A DNA stretch of 64,000 bases, taken from the NCBI RefSeq assembly GCF_008065115.1, contig NZ_CP042913.1, positions 3,257,256 to 3,321,255 of the forward strand, read 5' to 3'. Both the position numbers and the translations under genes were made by a program. Numbering within the stretch: the stretch's first letter is position 1; every line of letters begins with the position of its first letter. Of the stretch, positions 18,400 to 27,184 are shown piece after piece. Source of the DNA: Bythopirellula goksoeyrii (GTDB lineage Bacteria; Planctomycetota; Planctomycetia; Pirellulales; Lacipirellulaceae). The notes beneath the pieces were generated by a model that ran no database searches, was not told where the DNA came from, and saw only the letters and a list, made by a program, of their open reading frames with translations.

Positions 18400-19935
18400 A
18401 TGGCTAAGACTCAGGCGGAGCCTCGAGGGCTCTTTCAGAGGATATTGGATGCGATTGAGTGGGGAGGGAACAAGGTGCCTCATCCCGCCGTACTTTTTCT
18501 CACGTTGATCCTGCTTGTCACATTGCTTTCGGTTTTGTTTCAGTGGATGGGAGTCAGCGTTTCCTACCAGCGGATCAATCCCGAAACCCATGAAATAGAG
18601 CAAGCGACCACCTCCATAAGAAGCCTGCTTTCCGCCGATGGGATTCGATTCATCTTCACTTCGGTCGTGTCAAATTTCATCAACTTCGGTCCAGTCGGGA
18701 TCATCATGGTTGCGATGATCGGTGTCGGACTGGCCGAAAGGTCGGGACTGATCGGGGCGTTGATTCGAAAGATCGTCATGGTCGCCCCACCGCAGTCCAT
18801 GACTGCCATCCTAGTGACTCTCGGTGTGCTCTCAAGCATTGCTAGTGATGCTGGATACTTGGTGCTCATTCCCTTGGGTGCGGTCGCCTTTCATAGCCTG
18901 GGGCGACATCCGCTGGCAGGATTGGCCGCTGCGTTTGCGGGAGTGGCCGCTGCATTCGGTGCAAACTTCCTTGTCAAACCTATCGACGGCATCCTGGCCG
19001 AAATGACTAACGATTCTATCCATATCGTCGATCCTTCCCGGTCGATTGACCTGACGGCCAACTTCTACTTCGGCATAGCGTCAAGCCTCTTGTTGATCGT
19101 GGTCTGCACATTCATCTCGAGCTGGATTGTGGAACCACGGCTTGGCAAGTACGAAGGGGATTCCCCATCTCCCGATAGCCAAGCTCTCTCCTCCGAAGAA
19201 TCACGCGGCCTCCAATACGCCTTTTGGTCACTGCTTGGGTTCGTAGTGGTAATCTTACTACTAACTCTTCCGTCAAGTGCGCCGCTGCGAAATCCGGAGA
19301 CCGGCACGATCATCGGTGATTCGCCATTCATGAACAGTTTGGTTTTTTTGATCATGTTGGTCTTCTTGGTCACTGGCATCGCCTACGGAATGGGTGCGAA
19401 AACAATCCAATCGGCCGATAGTGCTTTTGACGCGATCACGAAAACGTTTGCCGATCTGGCGGGGCTCCTCTTCCTGTTCTTTGTGATCGGGCAATTCGTG
19501 GCCTATTTCACTTATACGAATCTGGGAACCGTTCTAGCGGTGAAACTGGCCGATGGCCTAGGAGAAGCCAACCTTGGCAGCACAGCCCTGCTACTAGCAT
19601 TTCTCTTCATTGGTTTAGTCATGAGTATTCCGGTCCCCAACATATTGCCAAAATGGGCGATCCTCGCCCCGGTATTTGTACCGCTGTTTTTAAAGCTCGG
19701 CATTGATCCCGACGTCGTTTTGGCAGCATATCGCGTGAGTGATTCGCCACCCAATGTCATCAACCCTCTGCTACCCCATTTCGCGCTCGTGGTTGGTTTC
19801 GCGCGTCGTTGGCAGCACGACGCCGGCGTCGGAACCGTCGTGGCGATGATGCTGCCCTATGCCGCAGCAACTGCGGTAACTTGGGTGCTCCTGTTCTTTG
19901 TTTGGTATTGGCTGAATCTTCCCTTTGGGACCTGA
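18400..19935 (+). CDS. AbgT-family transporter (copy A)
   Basis: Inner-membrane protein of 511 residues with 11-13 hydrophobic segments, family AbgT. Known members import p-aminobenzoyl-glutamate or act as proton-driven antimetabolite efflux pumps. Visible family blocks: NKVPHPAVLFL near the N-terminus, ADGIRFIFTSVVSNFINFGPVGIIMVAMIGVGLAERSGL, SDAGYLVLIPLGAVAFHSLGRHPLAG, and near the C-terminus YRVSDSPPNVINPLLPHFALVVGF. The ATG follows AAGAGGAA by about 5 nt. It is 18 nt upstream of the ThrE-type gene and probably co-transcribed with it. The second AbgT (23568-25211, opposite strand) is a clear paralogue. Confidence 0.92.
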   Translation: MAKTQAEPRGLFQRILDAIEWGGNKVPHPAVLFLTLILLVTLLSVLFQWMGVSVSYQRINPETHEIEQATTSIRSLLSADGIRFIFTSVVSNFINFGPVGIIMVAMIGVGLAERSGLIGALIRKIVMVAPPQSMTAILVTLGVLSSIASDAGYLVLIPLGAVAFHSLGRHPLAGLAAAFAGVAAAFGANFLVKPIDGILAEMTNDSIHIVDPSRSIDLTANFYFGIASSLLLIVVCTFISSWIVEPRLGKYEGDSPSPDSQALSSEESRGLQYAFWSLLGFVVVILLLTLPSSAPLRNPETGTIIGDSPFMNSLVFLIMLVFLVTGIAYGMGAKTIQSADSAFDAITKTFADLAGLLFLFFVIGQFVAYFTYTNLGTVLAVKLADGLGEANLGSTALLLAFLFIGLVMSIPVPNILPKWAILAPVFVPLFLKLGIDPDVVLAAYRVSDSPPNVINPLLPHFALVVGFARRWQHDAGVGTVVAMMLPYAAATAVTWVLLFFVWYWLNLPFGT

Positions 19936-19953
19936 TGACAGGTACCTTTGCTG

Positions 19954-21264
19954 ATGGCGAATGAAAAATCATCCTCTGTCAAAATGTTCCCCCTATTGGA
20001 GTTCTTATCTCAGTTGGGCCAGGCTCATTTGGCATGTGGCGAACAGACGGCGATCGTGGAGATGATCCTCCGAGGCTCCGCGAACGCTTATGGCGCAGAG
20101 AAATCGAAAGTTATTGCATTTCCGACGGCTCTCTTTCTCAGCCTGTACGATGGAGAAAAGGAACACATCACGCTCGCAGAAGGACCTACGAAAAACTTGC
20201 GATTGGATCAGATCGGCGAGGTTTACAAGATTGGAGAGGCAGCGGAGAGAGGCGATGTGGACCCTGAGGAAGGACTGAAGCACCTCCAAGCAATACTTCA
20301 GGAGCCCGCTCGCTTTGGCATCGCTGGTGCAATAGCGGGACATATTGTCCTATCAGTTGGATTGGCGATGGTGCTAACGACCGCGCTGCCAAATCTGGCA
20401 GCCGCCGCACTTCTTGGTGCCATCGTGGGAGCATTAAAGAGTTTTCATCACGGGCAATCTGTGTTGTCTGTTCCTCTGCCTGTCGTGGCTGCAGGCGTGG
20501 TATCTACACTTGTTTTCTTGGCAATCCAATGGGAATACAAGATTGATCCTTTGTACGTCTTGATTCCTCCGCTAGTCACATTCCTCCCTGGTGCCCGACT
20601 TACGCTTGGGATGGTGGAGTTGGCCTTTGGAGACATGGTCAGCGGATCAAGCCGATTAATCACTGGTTTCGTGCAACTGCTTCTCTTGGTTATTGGACTC
20701 GTCGCAGGGGCCGTGATTGTGGGTTACACCGCTGCCGATCTAGTCGATGTAACTCAAACCACGTTAGAAGATCCAGACCTCTGGTGGGCCGGTTGGTTGG
20801 GTGTTTCCGTATTTGGACTCGGCGTCTACCTGCACTTTTCAGCACCTCCAGGTTCGTTGCCATGGATGCTGCTGGTCATGCTCGTGGCTTTTGCGACACA
20901 GCATTACACCGCAACATTGGTCGGCACAACAGCGAGTGGATTTTTTGGCATGATGGTCGTAACCCCACTCAGCTATCTGATTCAATTCCGCTTTAAAGGC
21001 CCCCCGGCGATGGTTACGTTTCTCCCAAGTTTCTGGATTCTTGTCCCAGGAGCACTAAGCCTGGTGAGTGTGAAAACCATGCTGAGCGATCGGGAGGCTG
21101 GCATCGACGGACTCGTAACGGCCCTGTTTGCCATCGTCTCCATCGCACTGGGAACTTTGATCGGCGCGTCACTCTACAAATGGCTGTCAGATACCTTAGG
21201 CTGGTGGCAATTTCAAATTGGGCGAGCCAGTCGAAGCTTATGGCAAAAAAACAAGCGGCCTTAG
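19954..21264 (+). CDS. ThrE-type threonine/serine exporter family protein
   Basis: Inner-membrane protein of about 436 residues. The N-terminal domain (about 1-120, with EFLSQLGQAHLACGEQTAIVE, AFPTALFLSL and LKHLQAILQEPARFG) is the ThrE cytoplasmic/periplasmic domain, and some ten hydrophobic segments follow. ThrE proteins export threonine and serine by proton antiport. This is the fused form, carrying both the large (ThrE) and the small (ThrE2/YjjB-like, from about 300, SLPWMLLVMLVAFATQHY) membrane halves. A TTG at 19948 could also serve; the ATG at 19954 is chosen. It is adjacent to AbgT copy A and convergent with glutaminase. Confidence 0.85.
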   Translation: MANEKSSSVKMFPLLEFLSQLGQAHLACGEQTAIVEMILRGSANAYGAEKSKVIAFPTALFLSLYDGEKEHITLAEGPTKNLRLDQIGEVYKIGEAAERGDVDPEEGLKHLQAILQEPARFGIAGAIAGHIVLSVGLAMVLTTALPNLAAAALLGAIVGALKSFHHGQSVLSVPLPVVAAGVVSTLVFLAIQWEYKIDPLYVLIPPLVTFLPGARLTLGMVELAFGDMVSGSSRLITGFVQLLLLVIGLVAGAVIVGYTAADLVDVTQTTLEDPDLWWAGWLGVSVFGLGVYLHFSAPPGSLPWMLLVMLVAFATQHYTATLVGTTASGFFGMMVVTPLSYLIQFRFKGPPAMVTFLPSFWILVPGALSLVSVKTMLSDREAGIDGLVTALFAIVSIALGTLIGASLYKWLSDTLGWWQFQIGRASRSLWQKNKRP

Positions 21265-21293
21265 TTTGGCAACTCTATCGTGTCTTGAGTAGG

Positions 21294-22286
21294 CTAGACC
21301 TCAGGCTTGGATACGAAAAGATCCATGCCTAATTGCTGTGAGAGAAACTTGGCCACAAGTTGGCCTTTGACACTATTGCCTGCTTTGTCCAGCGGCGGGG
21401 CAAAAGTTCCTAGTCCGCCTTTTCCAGGTGAGACCGTGGCGATTCCTCCGCCGATGCCGCTCTTCCCTGGCAAACCAATCTCGTAGAGCCAATCTCCCGA
21501 AGTTTCGTACAATCCAGCGGTTGCCATGACAGCCAGTGCATAGTGACAGACCATCGGATCGACTACCCTCTGCTTCGTGACTGGGTTGACCCCTCCATCC
21601 GCCAACGTGGCGCTCATCACTGCCAGGTCTCTTGCCGAAACATTTAGCGCGCACTGTTTTGTGTAAAGTTCGACCGCTTCGACGGGATCCATGTAGATTC
21701 GCCCGAAACTTTGCAGCATACGGGCGATGGACTGGTTGCGGTAATTCGTCTTCGATGCCGAGATATACACTTCGTCGTTTATCGATAGCGTGCGGCCCGC
21801 AAATCGCGACAATCCTTCATGAATAAACCGCCACTTCTCTTCGAACGATTTGCCCGGAGCGAGACTGGTCGTGGCGATCGCACCAGCGTTGACCATCGGA
21901 TTCGTTCGGCCATTGTCTCCTCGTTCGATTCCTTCAAGCGAGTTGAACGCCCTCCCAGTGGCGTTCACGCCGATTTTCTCTCGGACCTCGTCGGGATCCA
22001 AAAATTCGCTGACAAGCGCCATCACAAACGGCTTCGAGACGCTCATTATCGTGAATTCGTAATCTGAGTCCCCAACCGCAAAAACATCGCCATTCGTTCC
22101 CACCACAGATATGCCAAACAGGTTGGCTGGCACCTGAGCCAATGCGGGATAAACCTGGGAATTCATACCATCGGAGTTTGCTTTGAATTGTTGGTATGCT
22201 TCCTGAACAAGTTCCTGGACCACATCGGGTGCAGGCAAGTGGCCAGTCGATACGTAACCAGAAGTTTTCAAAGGATCACCAGCCAT
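21294..22286 (-). CDS. glsA: Glutaminase A
   Basis: Cytoplasmic glutaminase of 330 residues (glutamine to glutamate plus ammonia), a serine-dependent beta-lactamase-fold enzyme. Key blocks: TIMSVSKPFVMAL (catalytic Ser-x-x-Lys), TGRAFNSLE, RTNPMVNAGAIATTSL, TNYRNQSIARML, and GLPGKSGIGGGIATVSPGKGG near the C-terminus. Length is normal for the family (about 310-330). It lies 6 nt downstream of the M20 peptidase and is the last gene of the minus-strand run, so peptide hydrolysis and deamidation appear coupled. Confidence 0.93.
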   Translation of the reverse strand: MAGDPLKTSGYVSTGHLPAPDVVQELVQEAYQQFKANSDGMNSQVYPALAQVPANLFGISVVGTNGDVFAVGDSDYEFTIMSVSKPFVMALVSEFLDPDEVREKIGVNATGRAFNSLEGIERGDNGRTNPMVNAGAIATTSLAPGKSFEEKWRFIHEGLSRFAGRTLSINDEVYISASKTNYRNQSIARMLQSFGRIYMDPVEAVELYTKQCALNVSARDLAVMSATLADGGVNPVTKQRVVDPMVCHYALAVMATAGLYETSGDWLYEIGLPGKSGIGGGIATVSPGKGGLGTFAPPLDKAGNSVKGQLVAKFLSQQLGMDLFVSKPEV

Positions 22287-22292
22287 AAATCG

Positions 22293-23492
22293 CTATTCCA
22301 GGGTCGCCAGGGCCACTGCCAGGCGACATCCTTGGGCGAACTCGGGCAGGTCGATGTATTCCTTGATTGTGTGAATCTCATACTGCCCTGCACCGATAGT
22401 CACCGTCGGCACGCCATGCTTGTCGAGCCAGTTGGCATCGAGTCCGCCGTTGGAGAACAAGGTAACAGGCTCTAGACCGATCATTTCCACAGCTCGATTG
22501 GCGTGCTTTACCGCTGGGGCGTCATCCTTCACTTCAAACGAAGGATAGGAAGGTTTGCTAACGAAATTCACCTCAGCCGTTTCGCCATCCACGTCGGTTA
22601 CCTCGGCCTGAGCTTTCGCAAACGCTTCTCGATAGCCTGCCGCAATCTTCGTCGCGAATGCAACATCGGGGCTTCGCGCCTCTCCGACAATATGCACGTA
22701 GTCCGTCACGACGTTAGTAGCGTCGCCAGCTGCTTTGCCATCTTTCCCGCCAAAGACACCGGGGTTGCTGGTGCCGTTGCCGTCTGGCTTGACGACTTTG
22801 CCAAACCATCCGCCACGGTGGGCTTCCGCGAGTGCCAAAGAGGCGACAAGCGTGGCCGAAATCCCTTTGTCTGGTGCCACACCGGCATGGGACGCCTTTC
22901 CTTTGATCTCGACTTCCCAATTCTCTTGACCCACCGCGCCAGTGATCAGCTCAGAAGCCAATTTGCCGTCGACGTTGAAACACATGACTGCACCGTTCAG
23001 ATCAGCAGGGTCGAGTTCACGAGCCCCATGCAGTCCGCTCTCTTCGCGAACCGTGAAGAGAAGTGTGATCGGCGGATGGGGCAAGTTGTTCTTGAGAAGC
23101 GTCTCGACCATCGTTACTAAGACGGCGCAACCAGTTCGGTTGTCACCCCCTAATGCGGTTGTTCCATCAGAAACGATGCGATCCCCCTCGCGTTTCGGCT
23201 TGGCACCGGCACAGAGGGGAACTGTATCGAGATGCGTTGAAAACAAAAGCCGCGGACCCTTACGAGTTCCAGGTAAATCAACCCACAAATTGCCAGTTTG
23301 AGTTGGCAAAGGAATTCGCTCGTTCACCGAATCGTACCTGATCGCCGAAGCAGGCACGCCGATTTTTTTCAGCTCCTCGGAGACCGCTTCTGCAATCGCA
23401 GCCTCTTCTCCTGTGACACCTTCTACTGAGAGAAACCGCATTAGATGTTCTTCAGCCGCTTTCACATCGATATTGGGGACATCGTTACTCAT
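22293..23492 (-). CDS. M20-family metallopeptidase (PepT/carboxypeptidase type)
   Basis: Zinc-dependent peptidase of 399 residues. Metal and catalytic motifs are visible: FSTHLDTVP (His ligand and catalytic Asp) near 90, GGDNRTG (bridging Asp) near 130, and TVREESGLHGA (catalytic Glu and ligand Glu) near 162. The dimerisation 'lid' domain is at about 195-310 (KGKASHAGVAPDKGISA), and NGGLDANW is near the C-terminus. The substrate could be a tripeptide, a dipeptide or an aminoacyl conjugate. Its position between AbgT copy B (75 bp upstream) and glutaminase recalls the E. coli abg system, where M20 enzymes hydrolyse p-aminobenzoyl-glutamate. That link is inference from context. Confidence 0.88.
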   Translation of the reverse strand: MSNDVPNIDVKAAEEHLMRFLSVEGVTGEEAAIAEAVSEELKKIGVPASAIRYDSVNERIPLPTQTGNLWVDLPGTRKGPRLLFSTHLDTVPLCAGAKPKREGDRIVSDGTTALGGDNRTGCAVLVTMVETLLKNNLPHPPITLLFTVREESGLHGARELDPADLNGAVMCFNVDGKLASELITGAVGQENWEVEIKGKASHAGVAPDKGISATLVASLALAEAHRGGWFGKVVKPDGNGTSNPGVFGGKDGKAAGDATNVVTDYVHIVGEARSPDVAFATKIAAGYREAFAKAQAEVTDVDGETAEVNFVSKPSYPSFEVKDDAPAVKHANRAVEMIGLEPVTLFSNGGLDANWLDKHGVPTVTIGAGQYEIHTIKEYIDLPEFAQGCRLAVALATLE

Positions 23493-23567
23493 GGTCTGGT
23501 ACCTTTCGAAATTAAATTCTGTCCGCTCAATGCTGTTCGCATTCCGAGCAATACTAGCAAGTCCTTG

Positions 23568-25211
23568 TTACAGACCCCAGGGAAGTCCCATCCATTGCCA
23601 TGCCGCAAAGAGCGCAGTCCAAATAATGAACAAGACCACCACATAGGGGAGCATCAGTGATACAACCGTCCCAACCCCCGCACTCTTGTCGTACTTTTGA
23701 GCAAAGCCAACCACCAGTGCGAAATAGGCATTGAGCGGTGTGATCGTATTCATCGGCGAGTCAGCAACACGGTAGGCGGCTAACACTGCTTCAGGTGCCA
23801 CGCTGAGAGTCATCAGTAGCGGTACAAATATCGGGGCGAACAAGGCCCACTTCGCAATCGCACCTGTAATCAAGAGATCGATCAAGGCGACCACGACAAT
23901 AAAACCAATGAGCAAGAGCAACGCCGGGAAATTAGCGGCTTTCAGAATTTCAGCCAATTTCAAAGCCAAGATCGTGCCCATGTTGGTGTAATTGAAATAG
24001 GCCACAAACTGACTGAGGACAAGAAACAGTAGAATGAGGCTCCCCAATCCCGACATTGCCTTTTCCATCGCTTTAATATTGCCGGTGAGACTTGTGATTG
24101 TTCTGGCCCCGAACCCATAAGCAGAACCGGTCACCAGAAACAGAATCATAATCAATGCAATCAAGCCGTTCATGAAGGGGGAATTCCCGATCAATTCACC
24201 CGTCTCCGGGCTCCGAAGGATGGCGTTAGCCGGCAAAGTCAAATACCCGAAAACACCTAGCGTTATTAACAGTGCAATCGATGCAAACTTAAGGCCGCGC
24301 GATTCATCGGCAGAAAGTGCACCTTGCTGAACGTCGGGTTGGTCGTCCCCAGCTAATTTTGGATCGTATTTTCCCAGGCGCGGCTCGATTATTTTTTCCG
24401 TGATAATGGCCAGGACAAACGTGAGTACGACAACCGAAGCGATAGAAAACCACAGATTCGAAGCGAGGCCAATCGAGACATCGGGATCAACTAGATGGAT
24501 CGCATCGTTAGTAAATTCAACCAACACGGCATCCAATGGTTTGATAAGCATATTGACGGTGAATGCACCCGCCACCGCTGCGAACCCCAAAGCCAGCCCT
24601 GCGAGGGGATGTCGTCCTACGCTCATGAATGCGATCCCCGCCAGTGGAATCAAAACCAGATAGCCCGCGTCGGCTGCAATACTCGATAAGATTCCCACAA
24701 ATGAAAGGATGTAGATCAACGCCCAGCGAGGAGAAACTATCACGAGTTTGCGAATGATTGCATTGACCAATCCGGATTCTTCCGCCACGCCAGCCCCCAC
24801 CATGGCCGCAATCATCAACCCGACTGCCGTAAAACTCATAAAGTTCGGAATCAGGGAAACATAAATGAAGCGAATCCCCTCGGCAGTCAACAAGCTCCGG
24901 ACGGAGATTGACTGCTCTGCTATGTGGTAATTCTTTTCGTCCATGACCTCGTAGTCGACGTGCATTCCTGTGTCGTAGACCTGGTCAATGCCGTCGATAG
25001 TTTCCGCCTCGGCAGCTGCTTCCGGTACGATGGCTTCATAGGTGACTCCAACTCCAACTCCAGCTAAGTAGAGAATATGCGACAGCACGATCACGATCGC
25101 AATCAAGGTGAGAAAAATCAGCACCGGGTGTGGCACGAGGTTTCCCACTCGTTCGACTACGTCGAGGATTCGCTGCATCATACCTTTTGGGGCATCACTG
25201 GACTGGTTCAT
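23568..25211 (-). CDS. AbgT-family transporter (copy B)
   Basis: Inner-membrane transporter of 547 residues, paralogous to 18400-19935 (shared AEGIRFIYVSLIPNFMSF, ADAGYLVLIPLAGIAFMSVGRHPLAG, YRVADSPMNTITPLNAYFALVVGF). The main difference is a longer, acidic periplasmic loop after the first membrane segment (about 50-105, EAAAEAETIDGIDQV). It probably moves p-aminobenzoyl-glutamate, a related peptide or an antimetabolite. It lies 75 bp upstream of the M20 peptidase and 42 bp downstream of the SLC13-type permease, consistent with one operon. Confidence 0.92.
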   Translation of the reverse strand: MNQSSDAPKGMMQRILDVVERVGNLVPHPVLIFLTLIAIVIVLSHILYLAGVGVGVTYEAIVPEAAAEAETIDGIDQVYDTGMHVDYEVMDEKNYHIAEQSISVRSLLTAEGIRFIYVSLIPNFMSFTAVGLMIAAMVGAGVAEESGLVNAIIRKLVIVSPRWALIYILSFVGILSSIAADAGYLVLIPLAGIAFMSVGRHPLAGLALGFAAVAGAFTVNMLIKPLDAVLVEFTNDAIHLVDPDVSIGLASNLWFSIASVVVLTFVLAIITEKIIEPRLGKYDPKLAGDDQPDVQQGALSADESRGLKFASIALLITLGVFGYLTLPANAILRSPETGELIGNSPFMNGLIALIMILFLVTGSAYGFGARTITSLTGNIKAMEKAMSGLGSLILLFLVLSQFVAYFNYTNMGTILALKLAEILKAANFPALLLLIGFIVVVALIDLLITGAIAKWALFAPIFVPLLMTLSVAPEAVLAAYRVADSPMNTITPLNAYFALVVGFAQKYDKSAGVGTVVSLMLPYVVVLFIIWTALFAAWQWMGLPWGL

Positions 25212-25253
25212 TCTTAGTACCTTCCGATTGCTAGGGTATTATTCCCGTTGGGG

Positions 25254-27071
25254 TCATAGTGGTAATAACCAAGGCACCATGACGACGCACACGATCATAA
25301 CTATTATTGTGAACGGCACGCCGATTTTTACAAAGTCGCCAAAAGTGTAGTTCCCCGGCGTTACGACGAGCGTGTTGACCGGTGAGGAGACTGGAGTCAT
25401 GAAAGCCGATGAGGCGGCCAGGGCGACGATCATTGCGAACGGATAGGGGGAAGCGTCCAAGTCCTTCGCTAACGCGATAGCGACAGGTGCCATGAGGACG
25501 GCCGTCGCCGTGTTGGAGATAAACATTCCGAGCATTGCGGTGATGGCAAACAAAACACCCAGCACTATATATGTCCCCGCCTGGCCAATCACCGTCATCA
25601 ACCCGTCTGCCACCAGGTCGACACCACCAGTGCGTTGCAGGGCAATTGAAAATGGCAACATTCCCACGATCAGCACTAGAGTCTTCCAGTCGATCGAGCG
25701 ATAGGCGCTATTCATGTCTACACATCGTAGAGCGCCCATCAAGAGGCACCCAATCAATGCGGCCAACACGTTGGGGACCACACCGCTTACCATCAGCCCG
25801 ATGACCAGTACCAGACTGAAGATTGCCTGAGGAGCCTTGCCATGGGCAGGCAGTTCATCTTTCATCTCTGCCGGCAAATTGAATACGACCAAGTCATTGC
25901 CATAGGATTGCAAGTTGCGAATCTCGCGCCAGGGTCCTAGGACCAAGAGTGTGTCTCCGATCTGGAGGTCTTCGTTCTTGAGATCGTATTCGATAGTGGT
26001 CAGGCCGCGTCGAACACCAATTACCCGCACACCATACTGATCGTAGAAACTGGTTTCCACGAGCGAATTGCCTATGAGCTTCGAATTCGCTGGTAGAATT
26101 ACCTCCGCCATGCCGATTTCCTGGGATCGATCCGTGAAATAGTCTCCAGTAAGAGGCAAGGCTTCCAGACCGAATTTCTGTCGCAGAGCCTCAACTGCAG
26201 TCTCTTCTGCAATCAGATCCACGAGCAAAATATCGCCAGCCTGTATTTGAGTTTTCGGGGTTGGGTGAATAAGCGCTTTTCCACGCTGAATGGCAATCAT
26301 CTTCGCGCCGGATGTGTCTTGGAGTCGAATCGACTCAACTGTCTCGCCGATGAATGGAGATTGATCAGTGACTTGCACGCGGTGTTCTCGCGCCACAAGG
26401 TTATATTCCTTGACCCAATTAGCCAAGGTAGGTACCCCAGTGTAGTCCGTCGCAACTTCTTCATGCCCTCCAAGCCAGCGCCGGGCAAACAACATGTAGA
26501 CGATTGCCAGCACCAAGACTGGCAAACCAAATGGGGTGAACGCAAAAAAATGAAGGCCTTCGAAACCGTTCCGCTCCAGTTCGCTGCTCACGACAAGATT
26601 AGGGGCGGTGGCGATCAAGGTCATCATTCCGCTTGTGAGGGCTGCCATGCTTAATGGCATCATTAGCCGACTCGATGGCGTGCCTGTGCTCTGAGAGATT
26701 CGTAGCGCCACGGGAATAAAGATCGCAGTCACCGCGGTGGAACTCATCATGGAACCCAACCCGCAGACAACCGCCATCAGTAACGCTAATAACTTGGTCT
26801 CGTTGCTGCCGGCCTTGACGGTTAACCAGTCCCCCAAGGATCGCGCGACACCTGTGCGCACAAGACCATCACCTATTACAAACAGCGCAGCGATGAGAAC
26901 AATATTTGGATCGCTGAATCCCGCTAGAGATTCGGAGACATCGATCACACCCGTTAGCGGCAAGGCCGTCAGCATGATCAGCGCAACCACGTCCATCCGC
27001 GGCTTGTTGATCGCAAACATCGCGATCGCGGCCACTAGGAGGGCGAGGACTACGGCCAATTCAGAAGACAT
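25254..27071 (-). CDS. SLC13/DASS-type permease with two RCK_C (TrkA-C) domains
   Basis: Inner-membrane protein of 605 residues. Eleven or so hydrophobic segments are split into two halves by a soluble middle region (about 205-380) containing two TrkA-C/RCK_C modules (RVQVTDQSPFIGETVESIRL... and EVILPANSKLIGNSLVETSFYDQYGVRVIGVRR...). The halves contain MSSTAVTAIFIPVAL and SNTATAVLMAPVAIALA, the SNT-type motifs of the divalent anion:Na+ symporter family. Substrates in the family include dicarboxylates, citrate and sulfate; I cannot choose among them. It lies in the minus-strand run between the DcaP-like porin and AbgT copy B. Confidence 0.87.
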   Translation of the reverse strand: MSSELAVVLALLVAAIAMFAINKPRMDVVALIMLTALPLTGVIDVSESLAGFSDPNIVLIAALFVIGDGLVRTGVARSLGDWLTVKAGSNETKLLALLMAVVCGLGSMMSSTAVTAIFIPVALRISQSTGTPSSRLMMPLSMAALTSGMMTLIATAPNLVVSSELERNGFEGLHFFAFTPFGLPVLVLAIVYMLFARRWLGGHEEVATDYTGVPTLANWVKEYNLVAREHRVQVTDQSPFIGETVESIRLQDTSGAKMIAIQRGKALIHPTPKTQIQAGDILLVDLIAEETAVEALRQKFGLEALPLTGDYFTDRSQEIGMAEVILPANSKLIGNSLVETSFYDQYGVRVIGVRRGLTTIEYDLKNEDLQIGDTLLVLGPWREIRNLQSYGNDLVVFNLPAEMKDELPAHGKAPQAIFSLVLVIGLMVSGVVPNVLAALIGCLLMGALRCVDMNSAYRSIDWKTLVLIVGMLPFSIALQRTGGVDLVADGLMTVIGQAGTYIVLGVLFAITAMLGMFISNTATAVLMAPVAIALAKDLDASPYPFAMIVALAASSAFMTPVSSPVNTLVVTPGNYTFGDFVKIGVPFTIIVMIVCVVMVPWLLPL

Positions 27072-27184
27072 CGCACACCAATAACCAGCATCAAGAGAAC
27101 ACAGTGCCAGAAAACCTGCAGAGATACGCAGGCAACCATGTCTGTAGTTCTAATGCACTGTGTGGGACGATACAAGCCGCGTGT

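Noticed and set aside
22503..23120. 205-residue plus-strand open frame inside the M20 peptidase gene
   Set aside because: Antisense shadow; composition is not protein-like and the peptidase motifs are on the other strand.
26262..26282. AAGCGCTTTT within the SLC13-type permease gene
   Set aside because: Inside coding sequence and not symmetric over the full 14 bp; considered chance.
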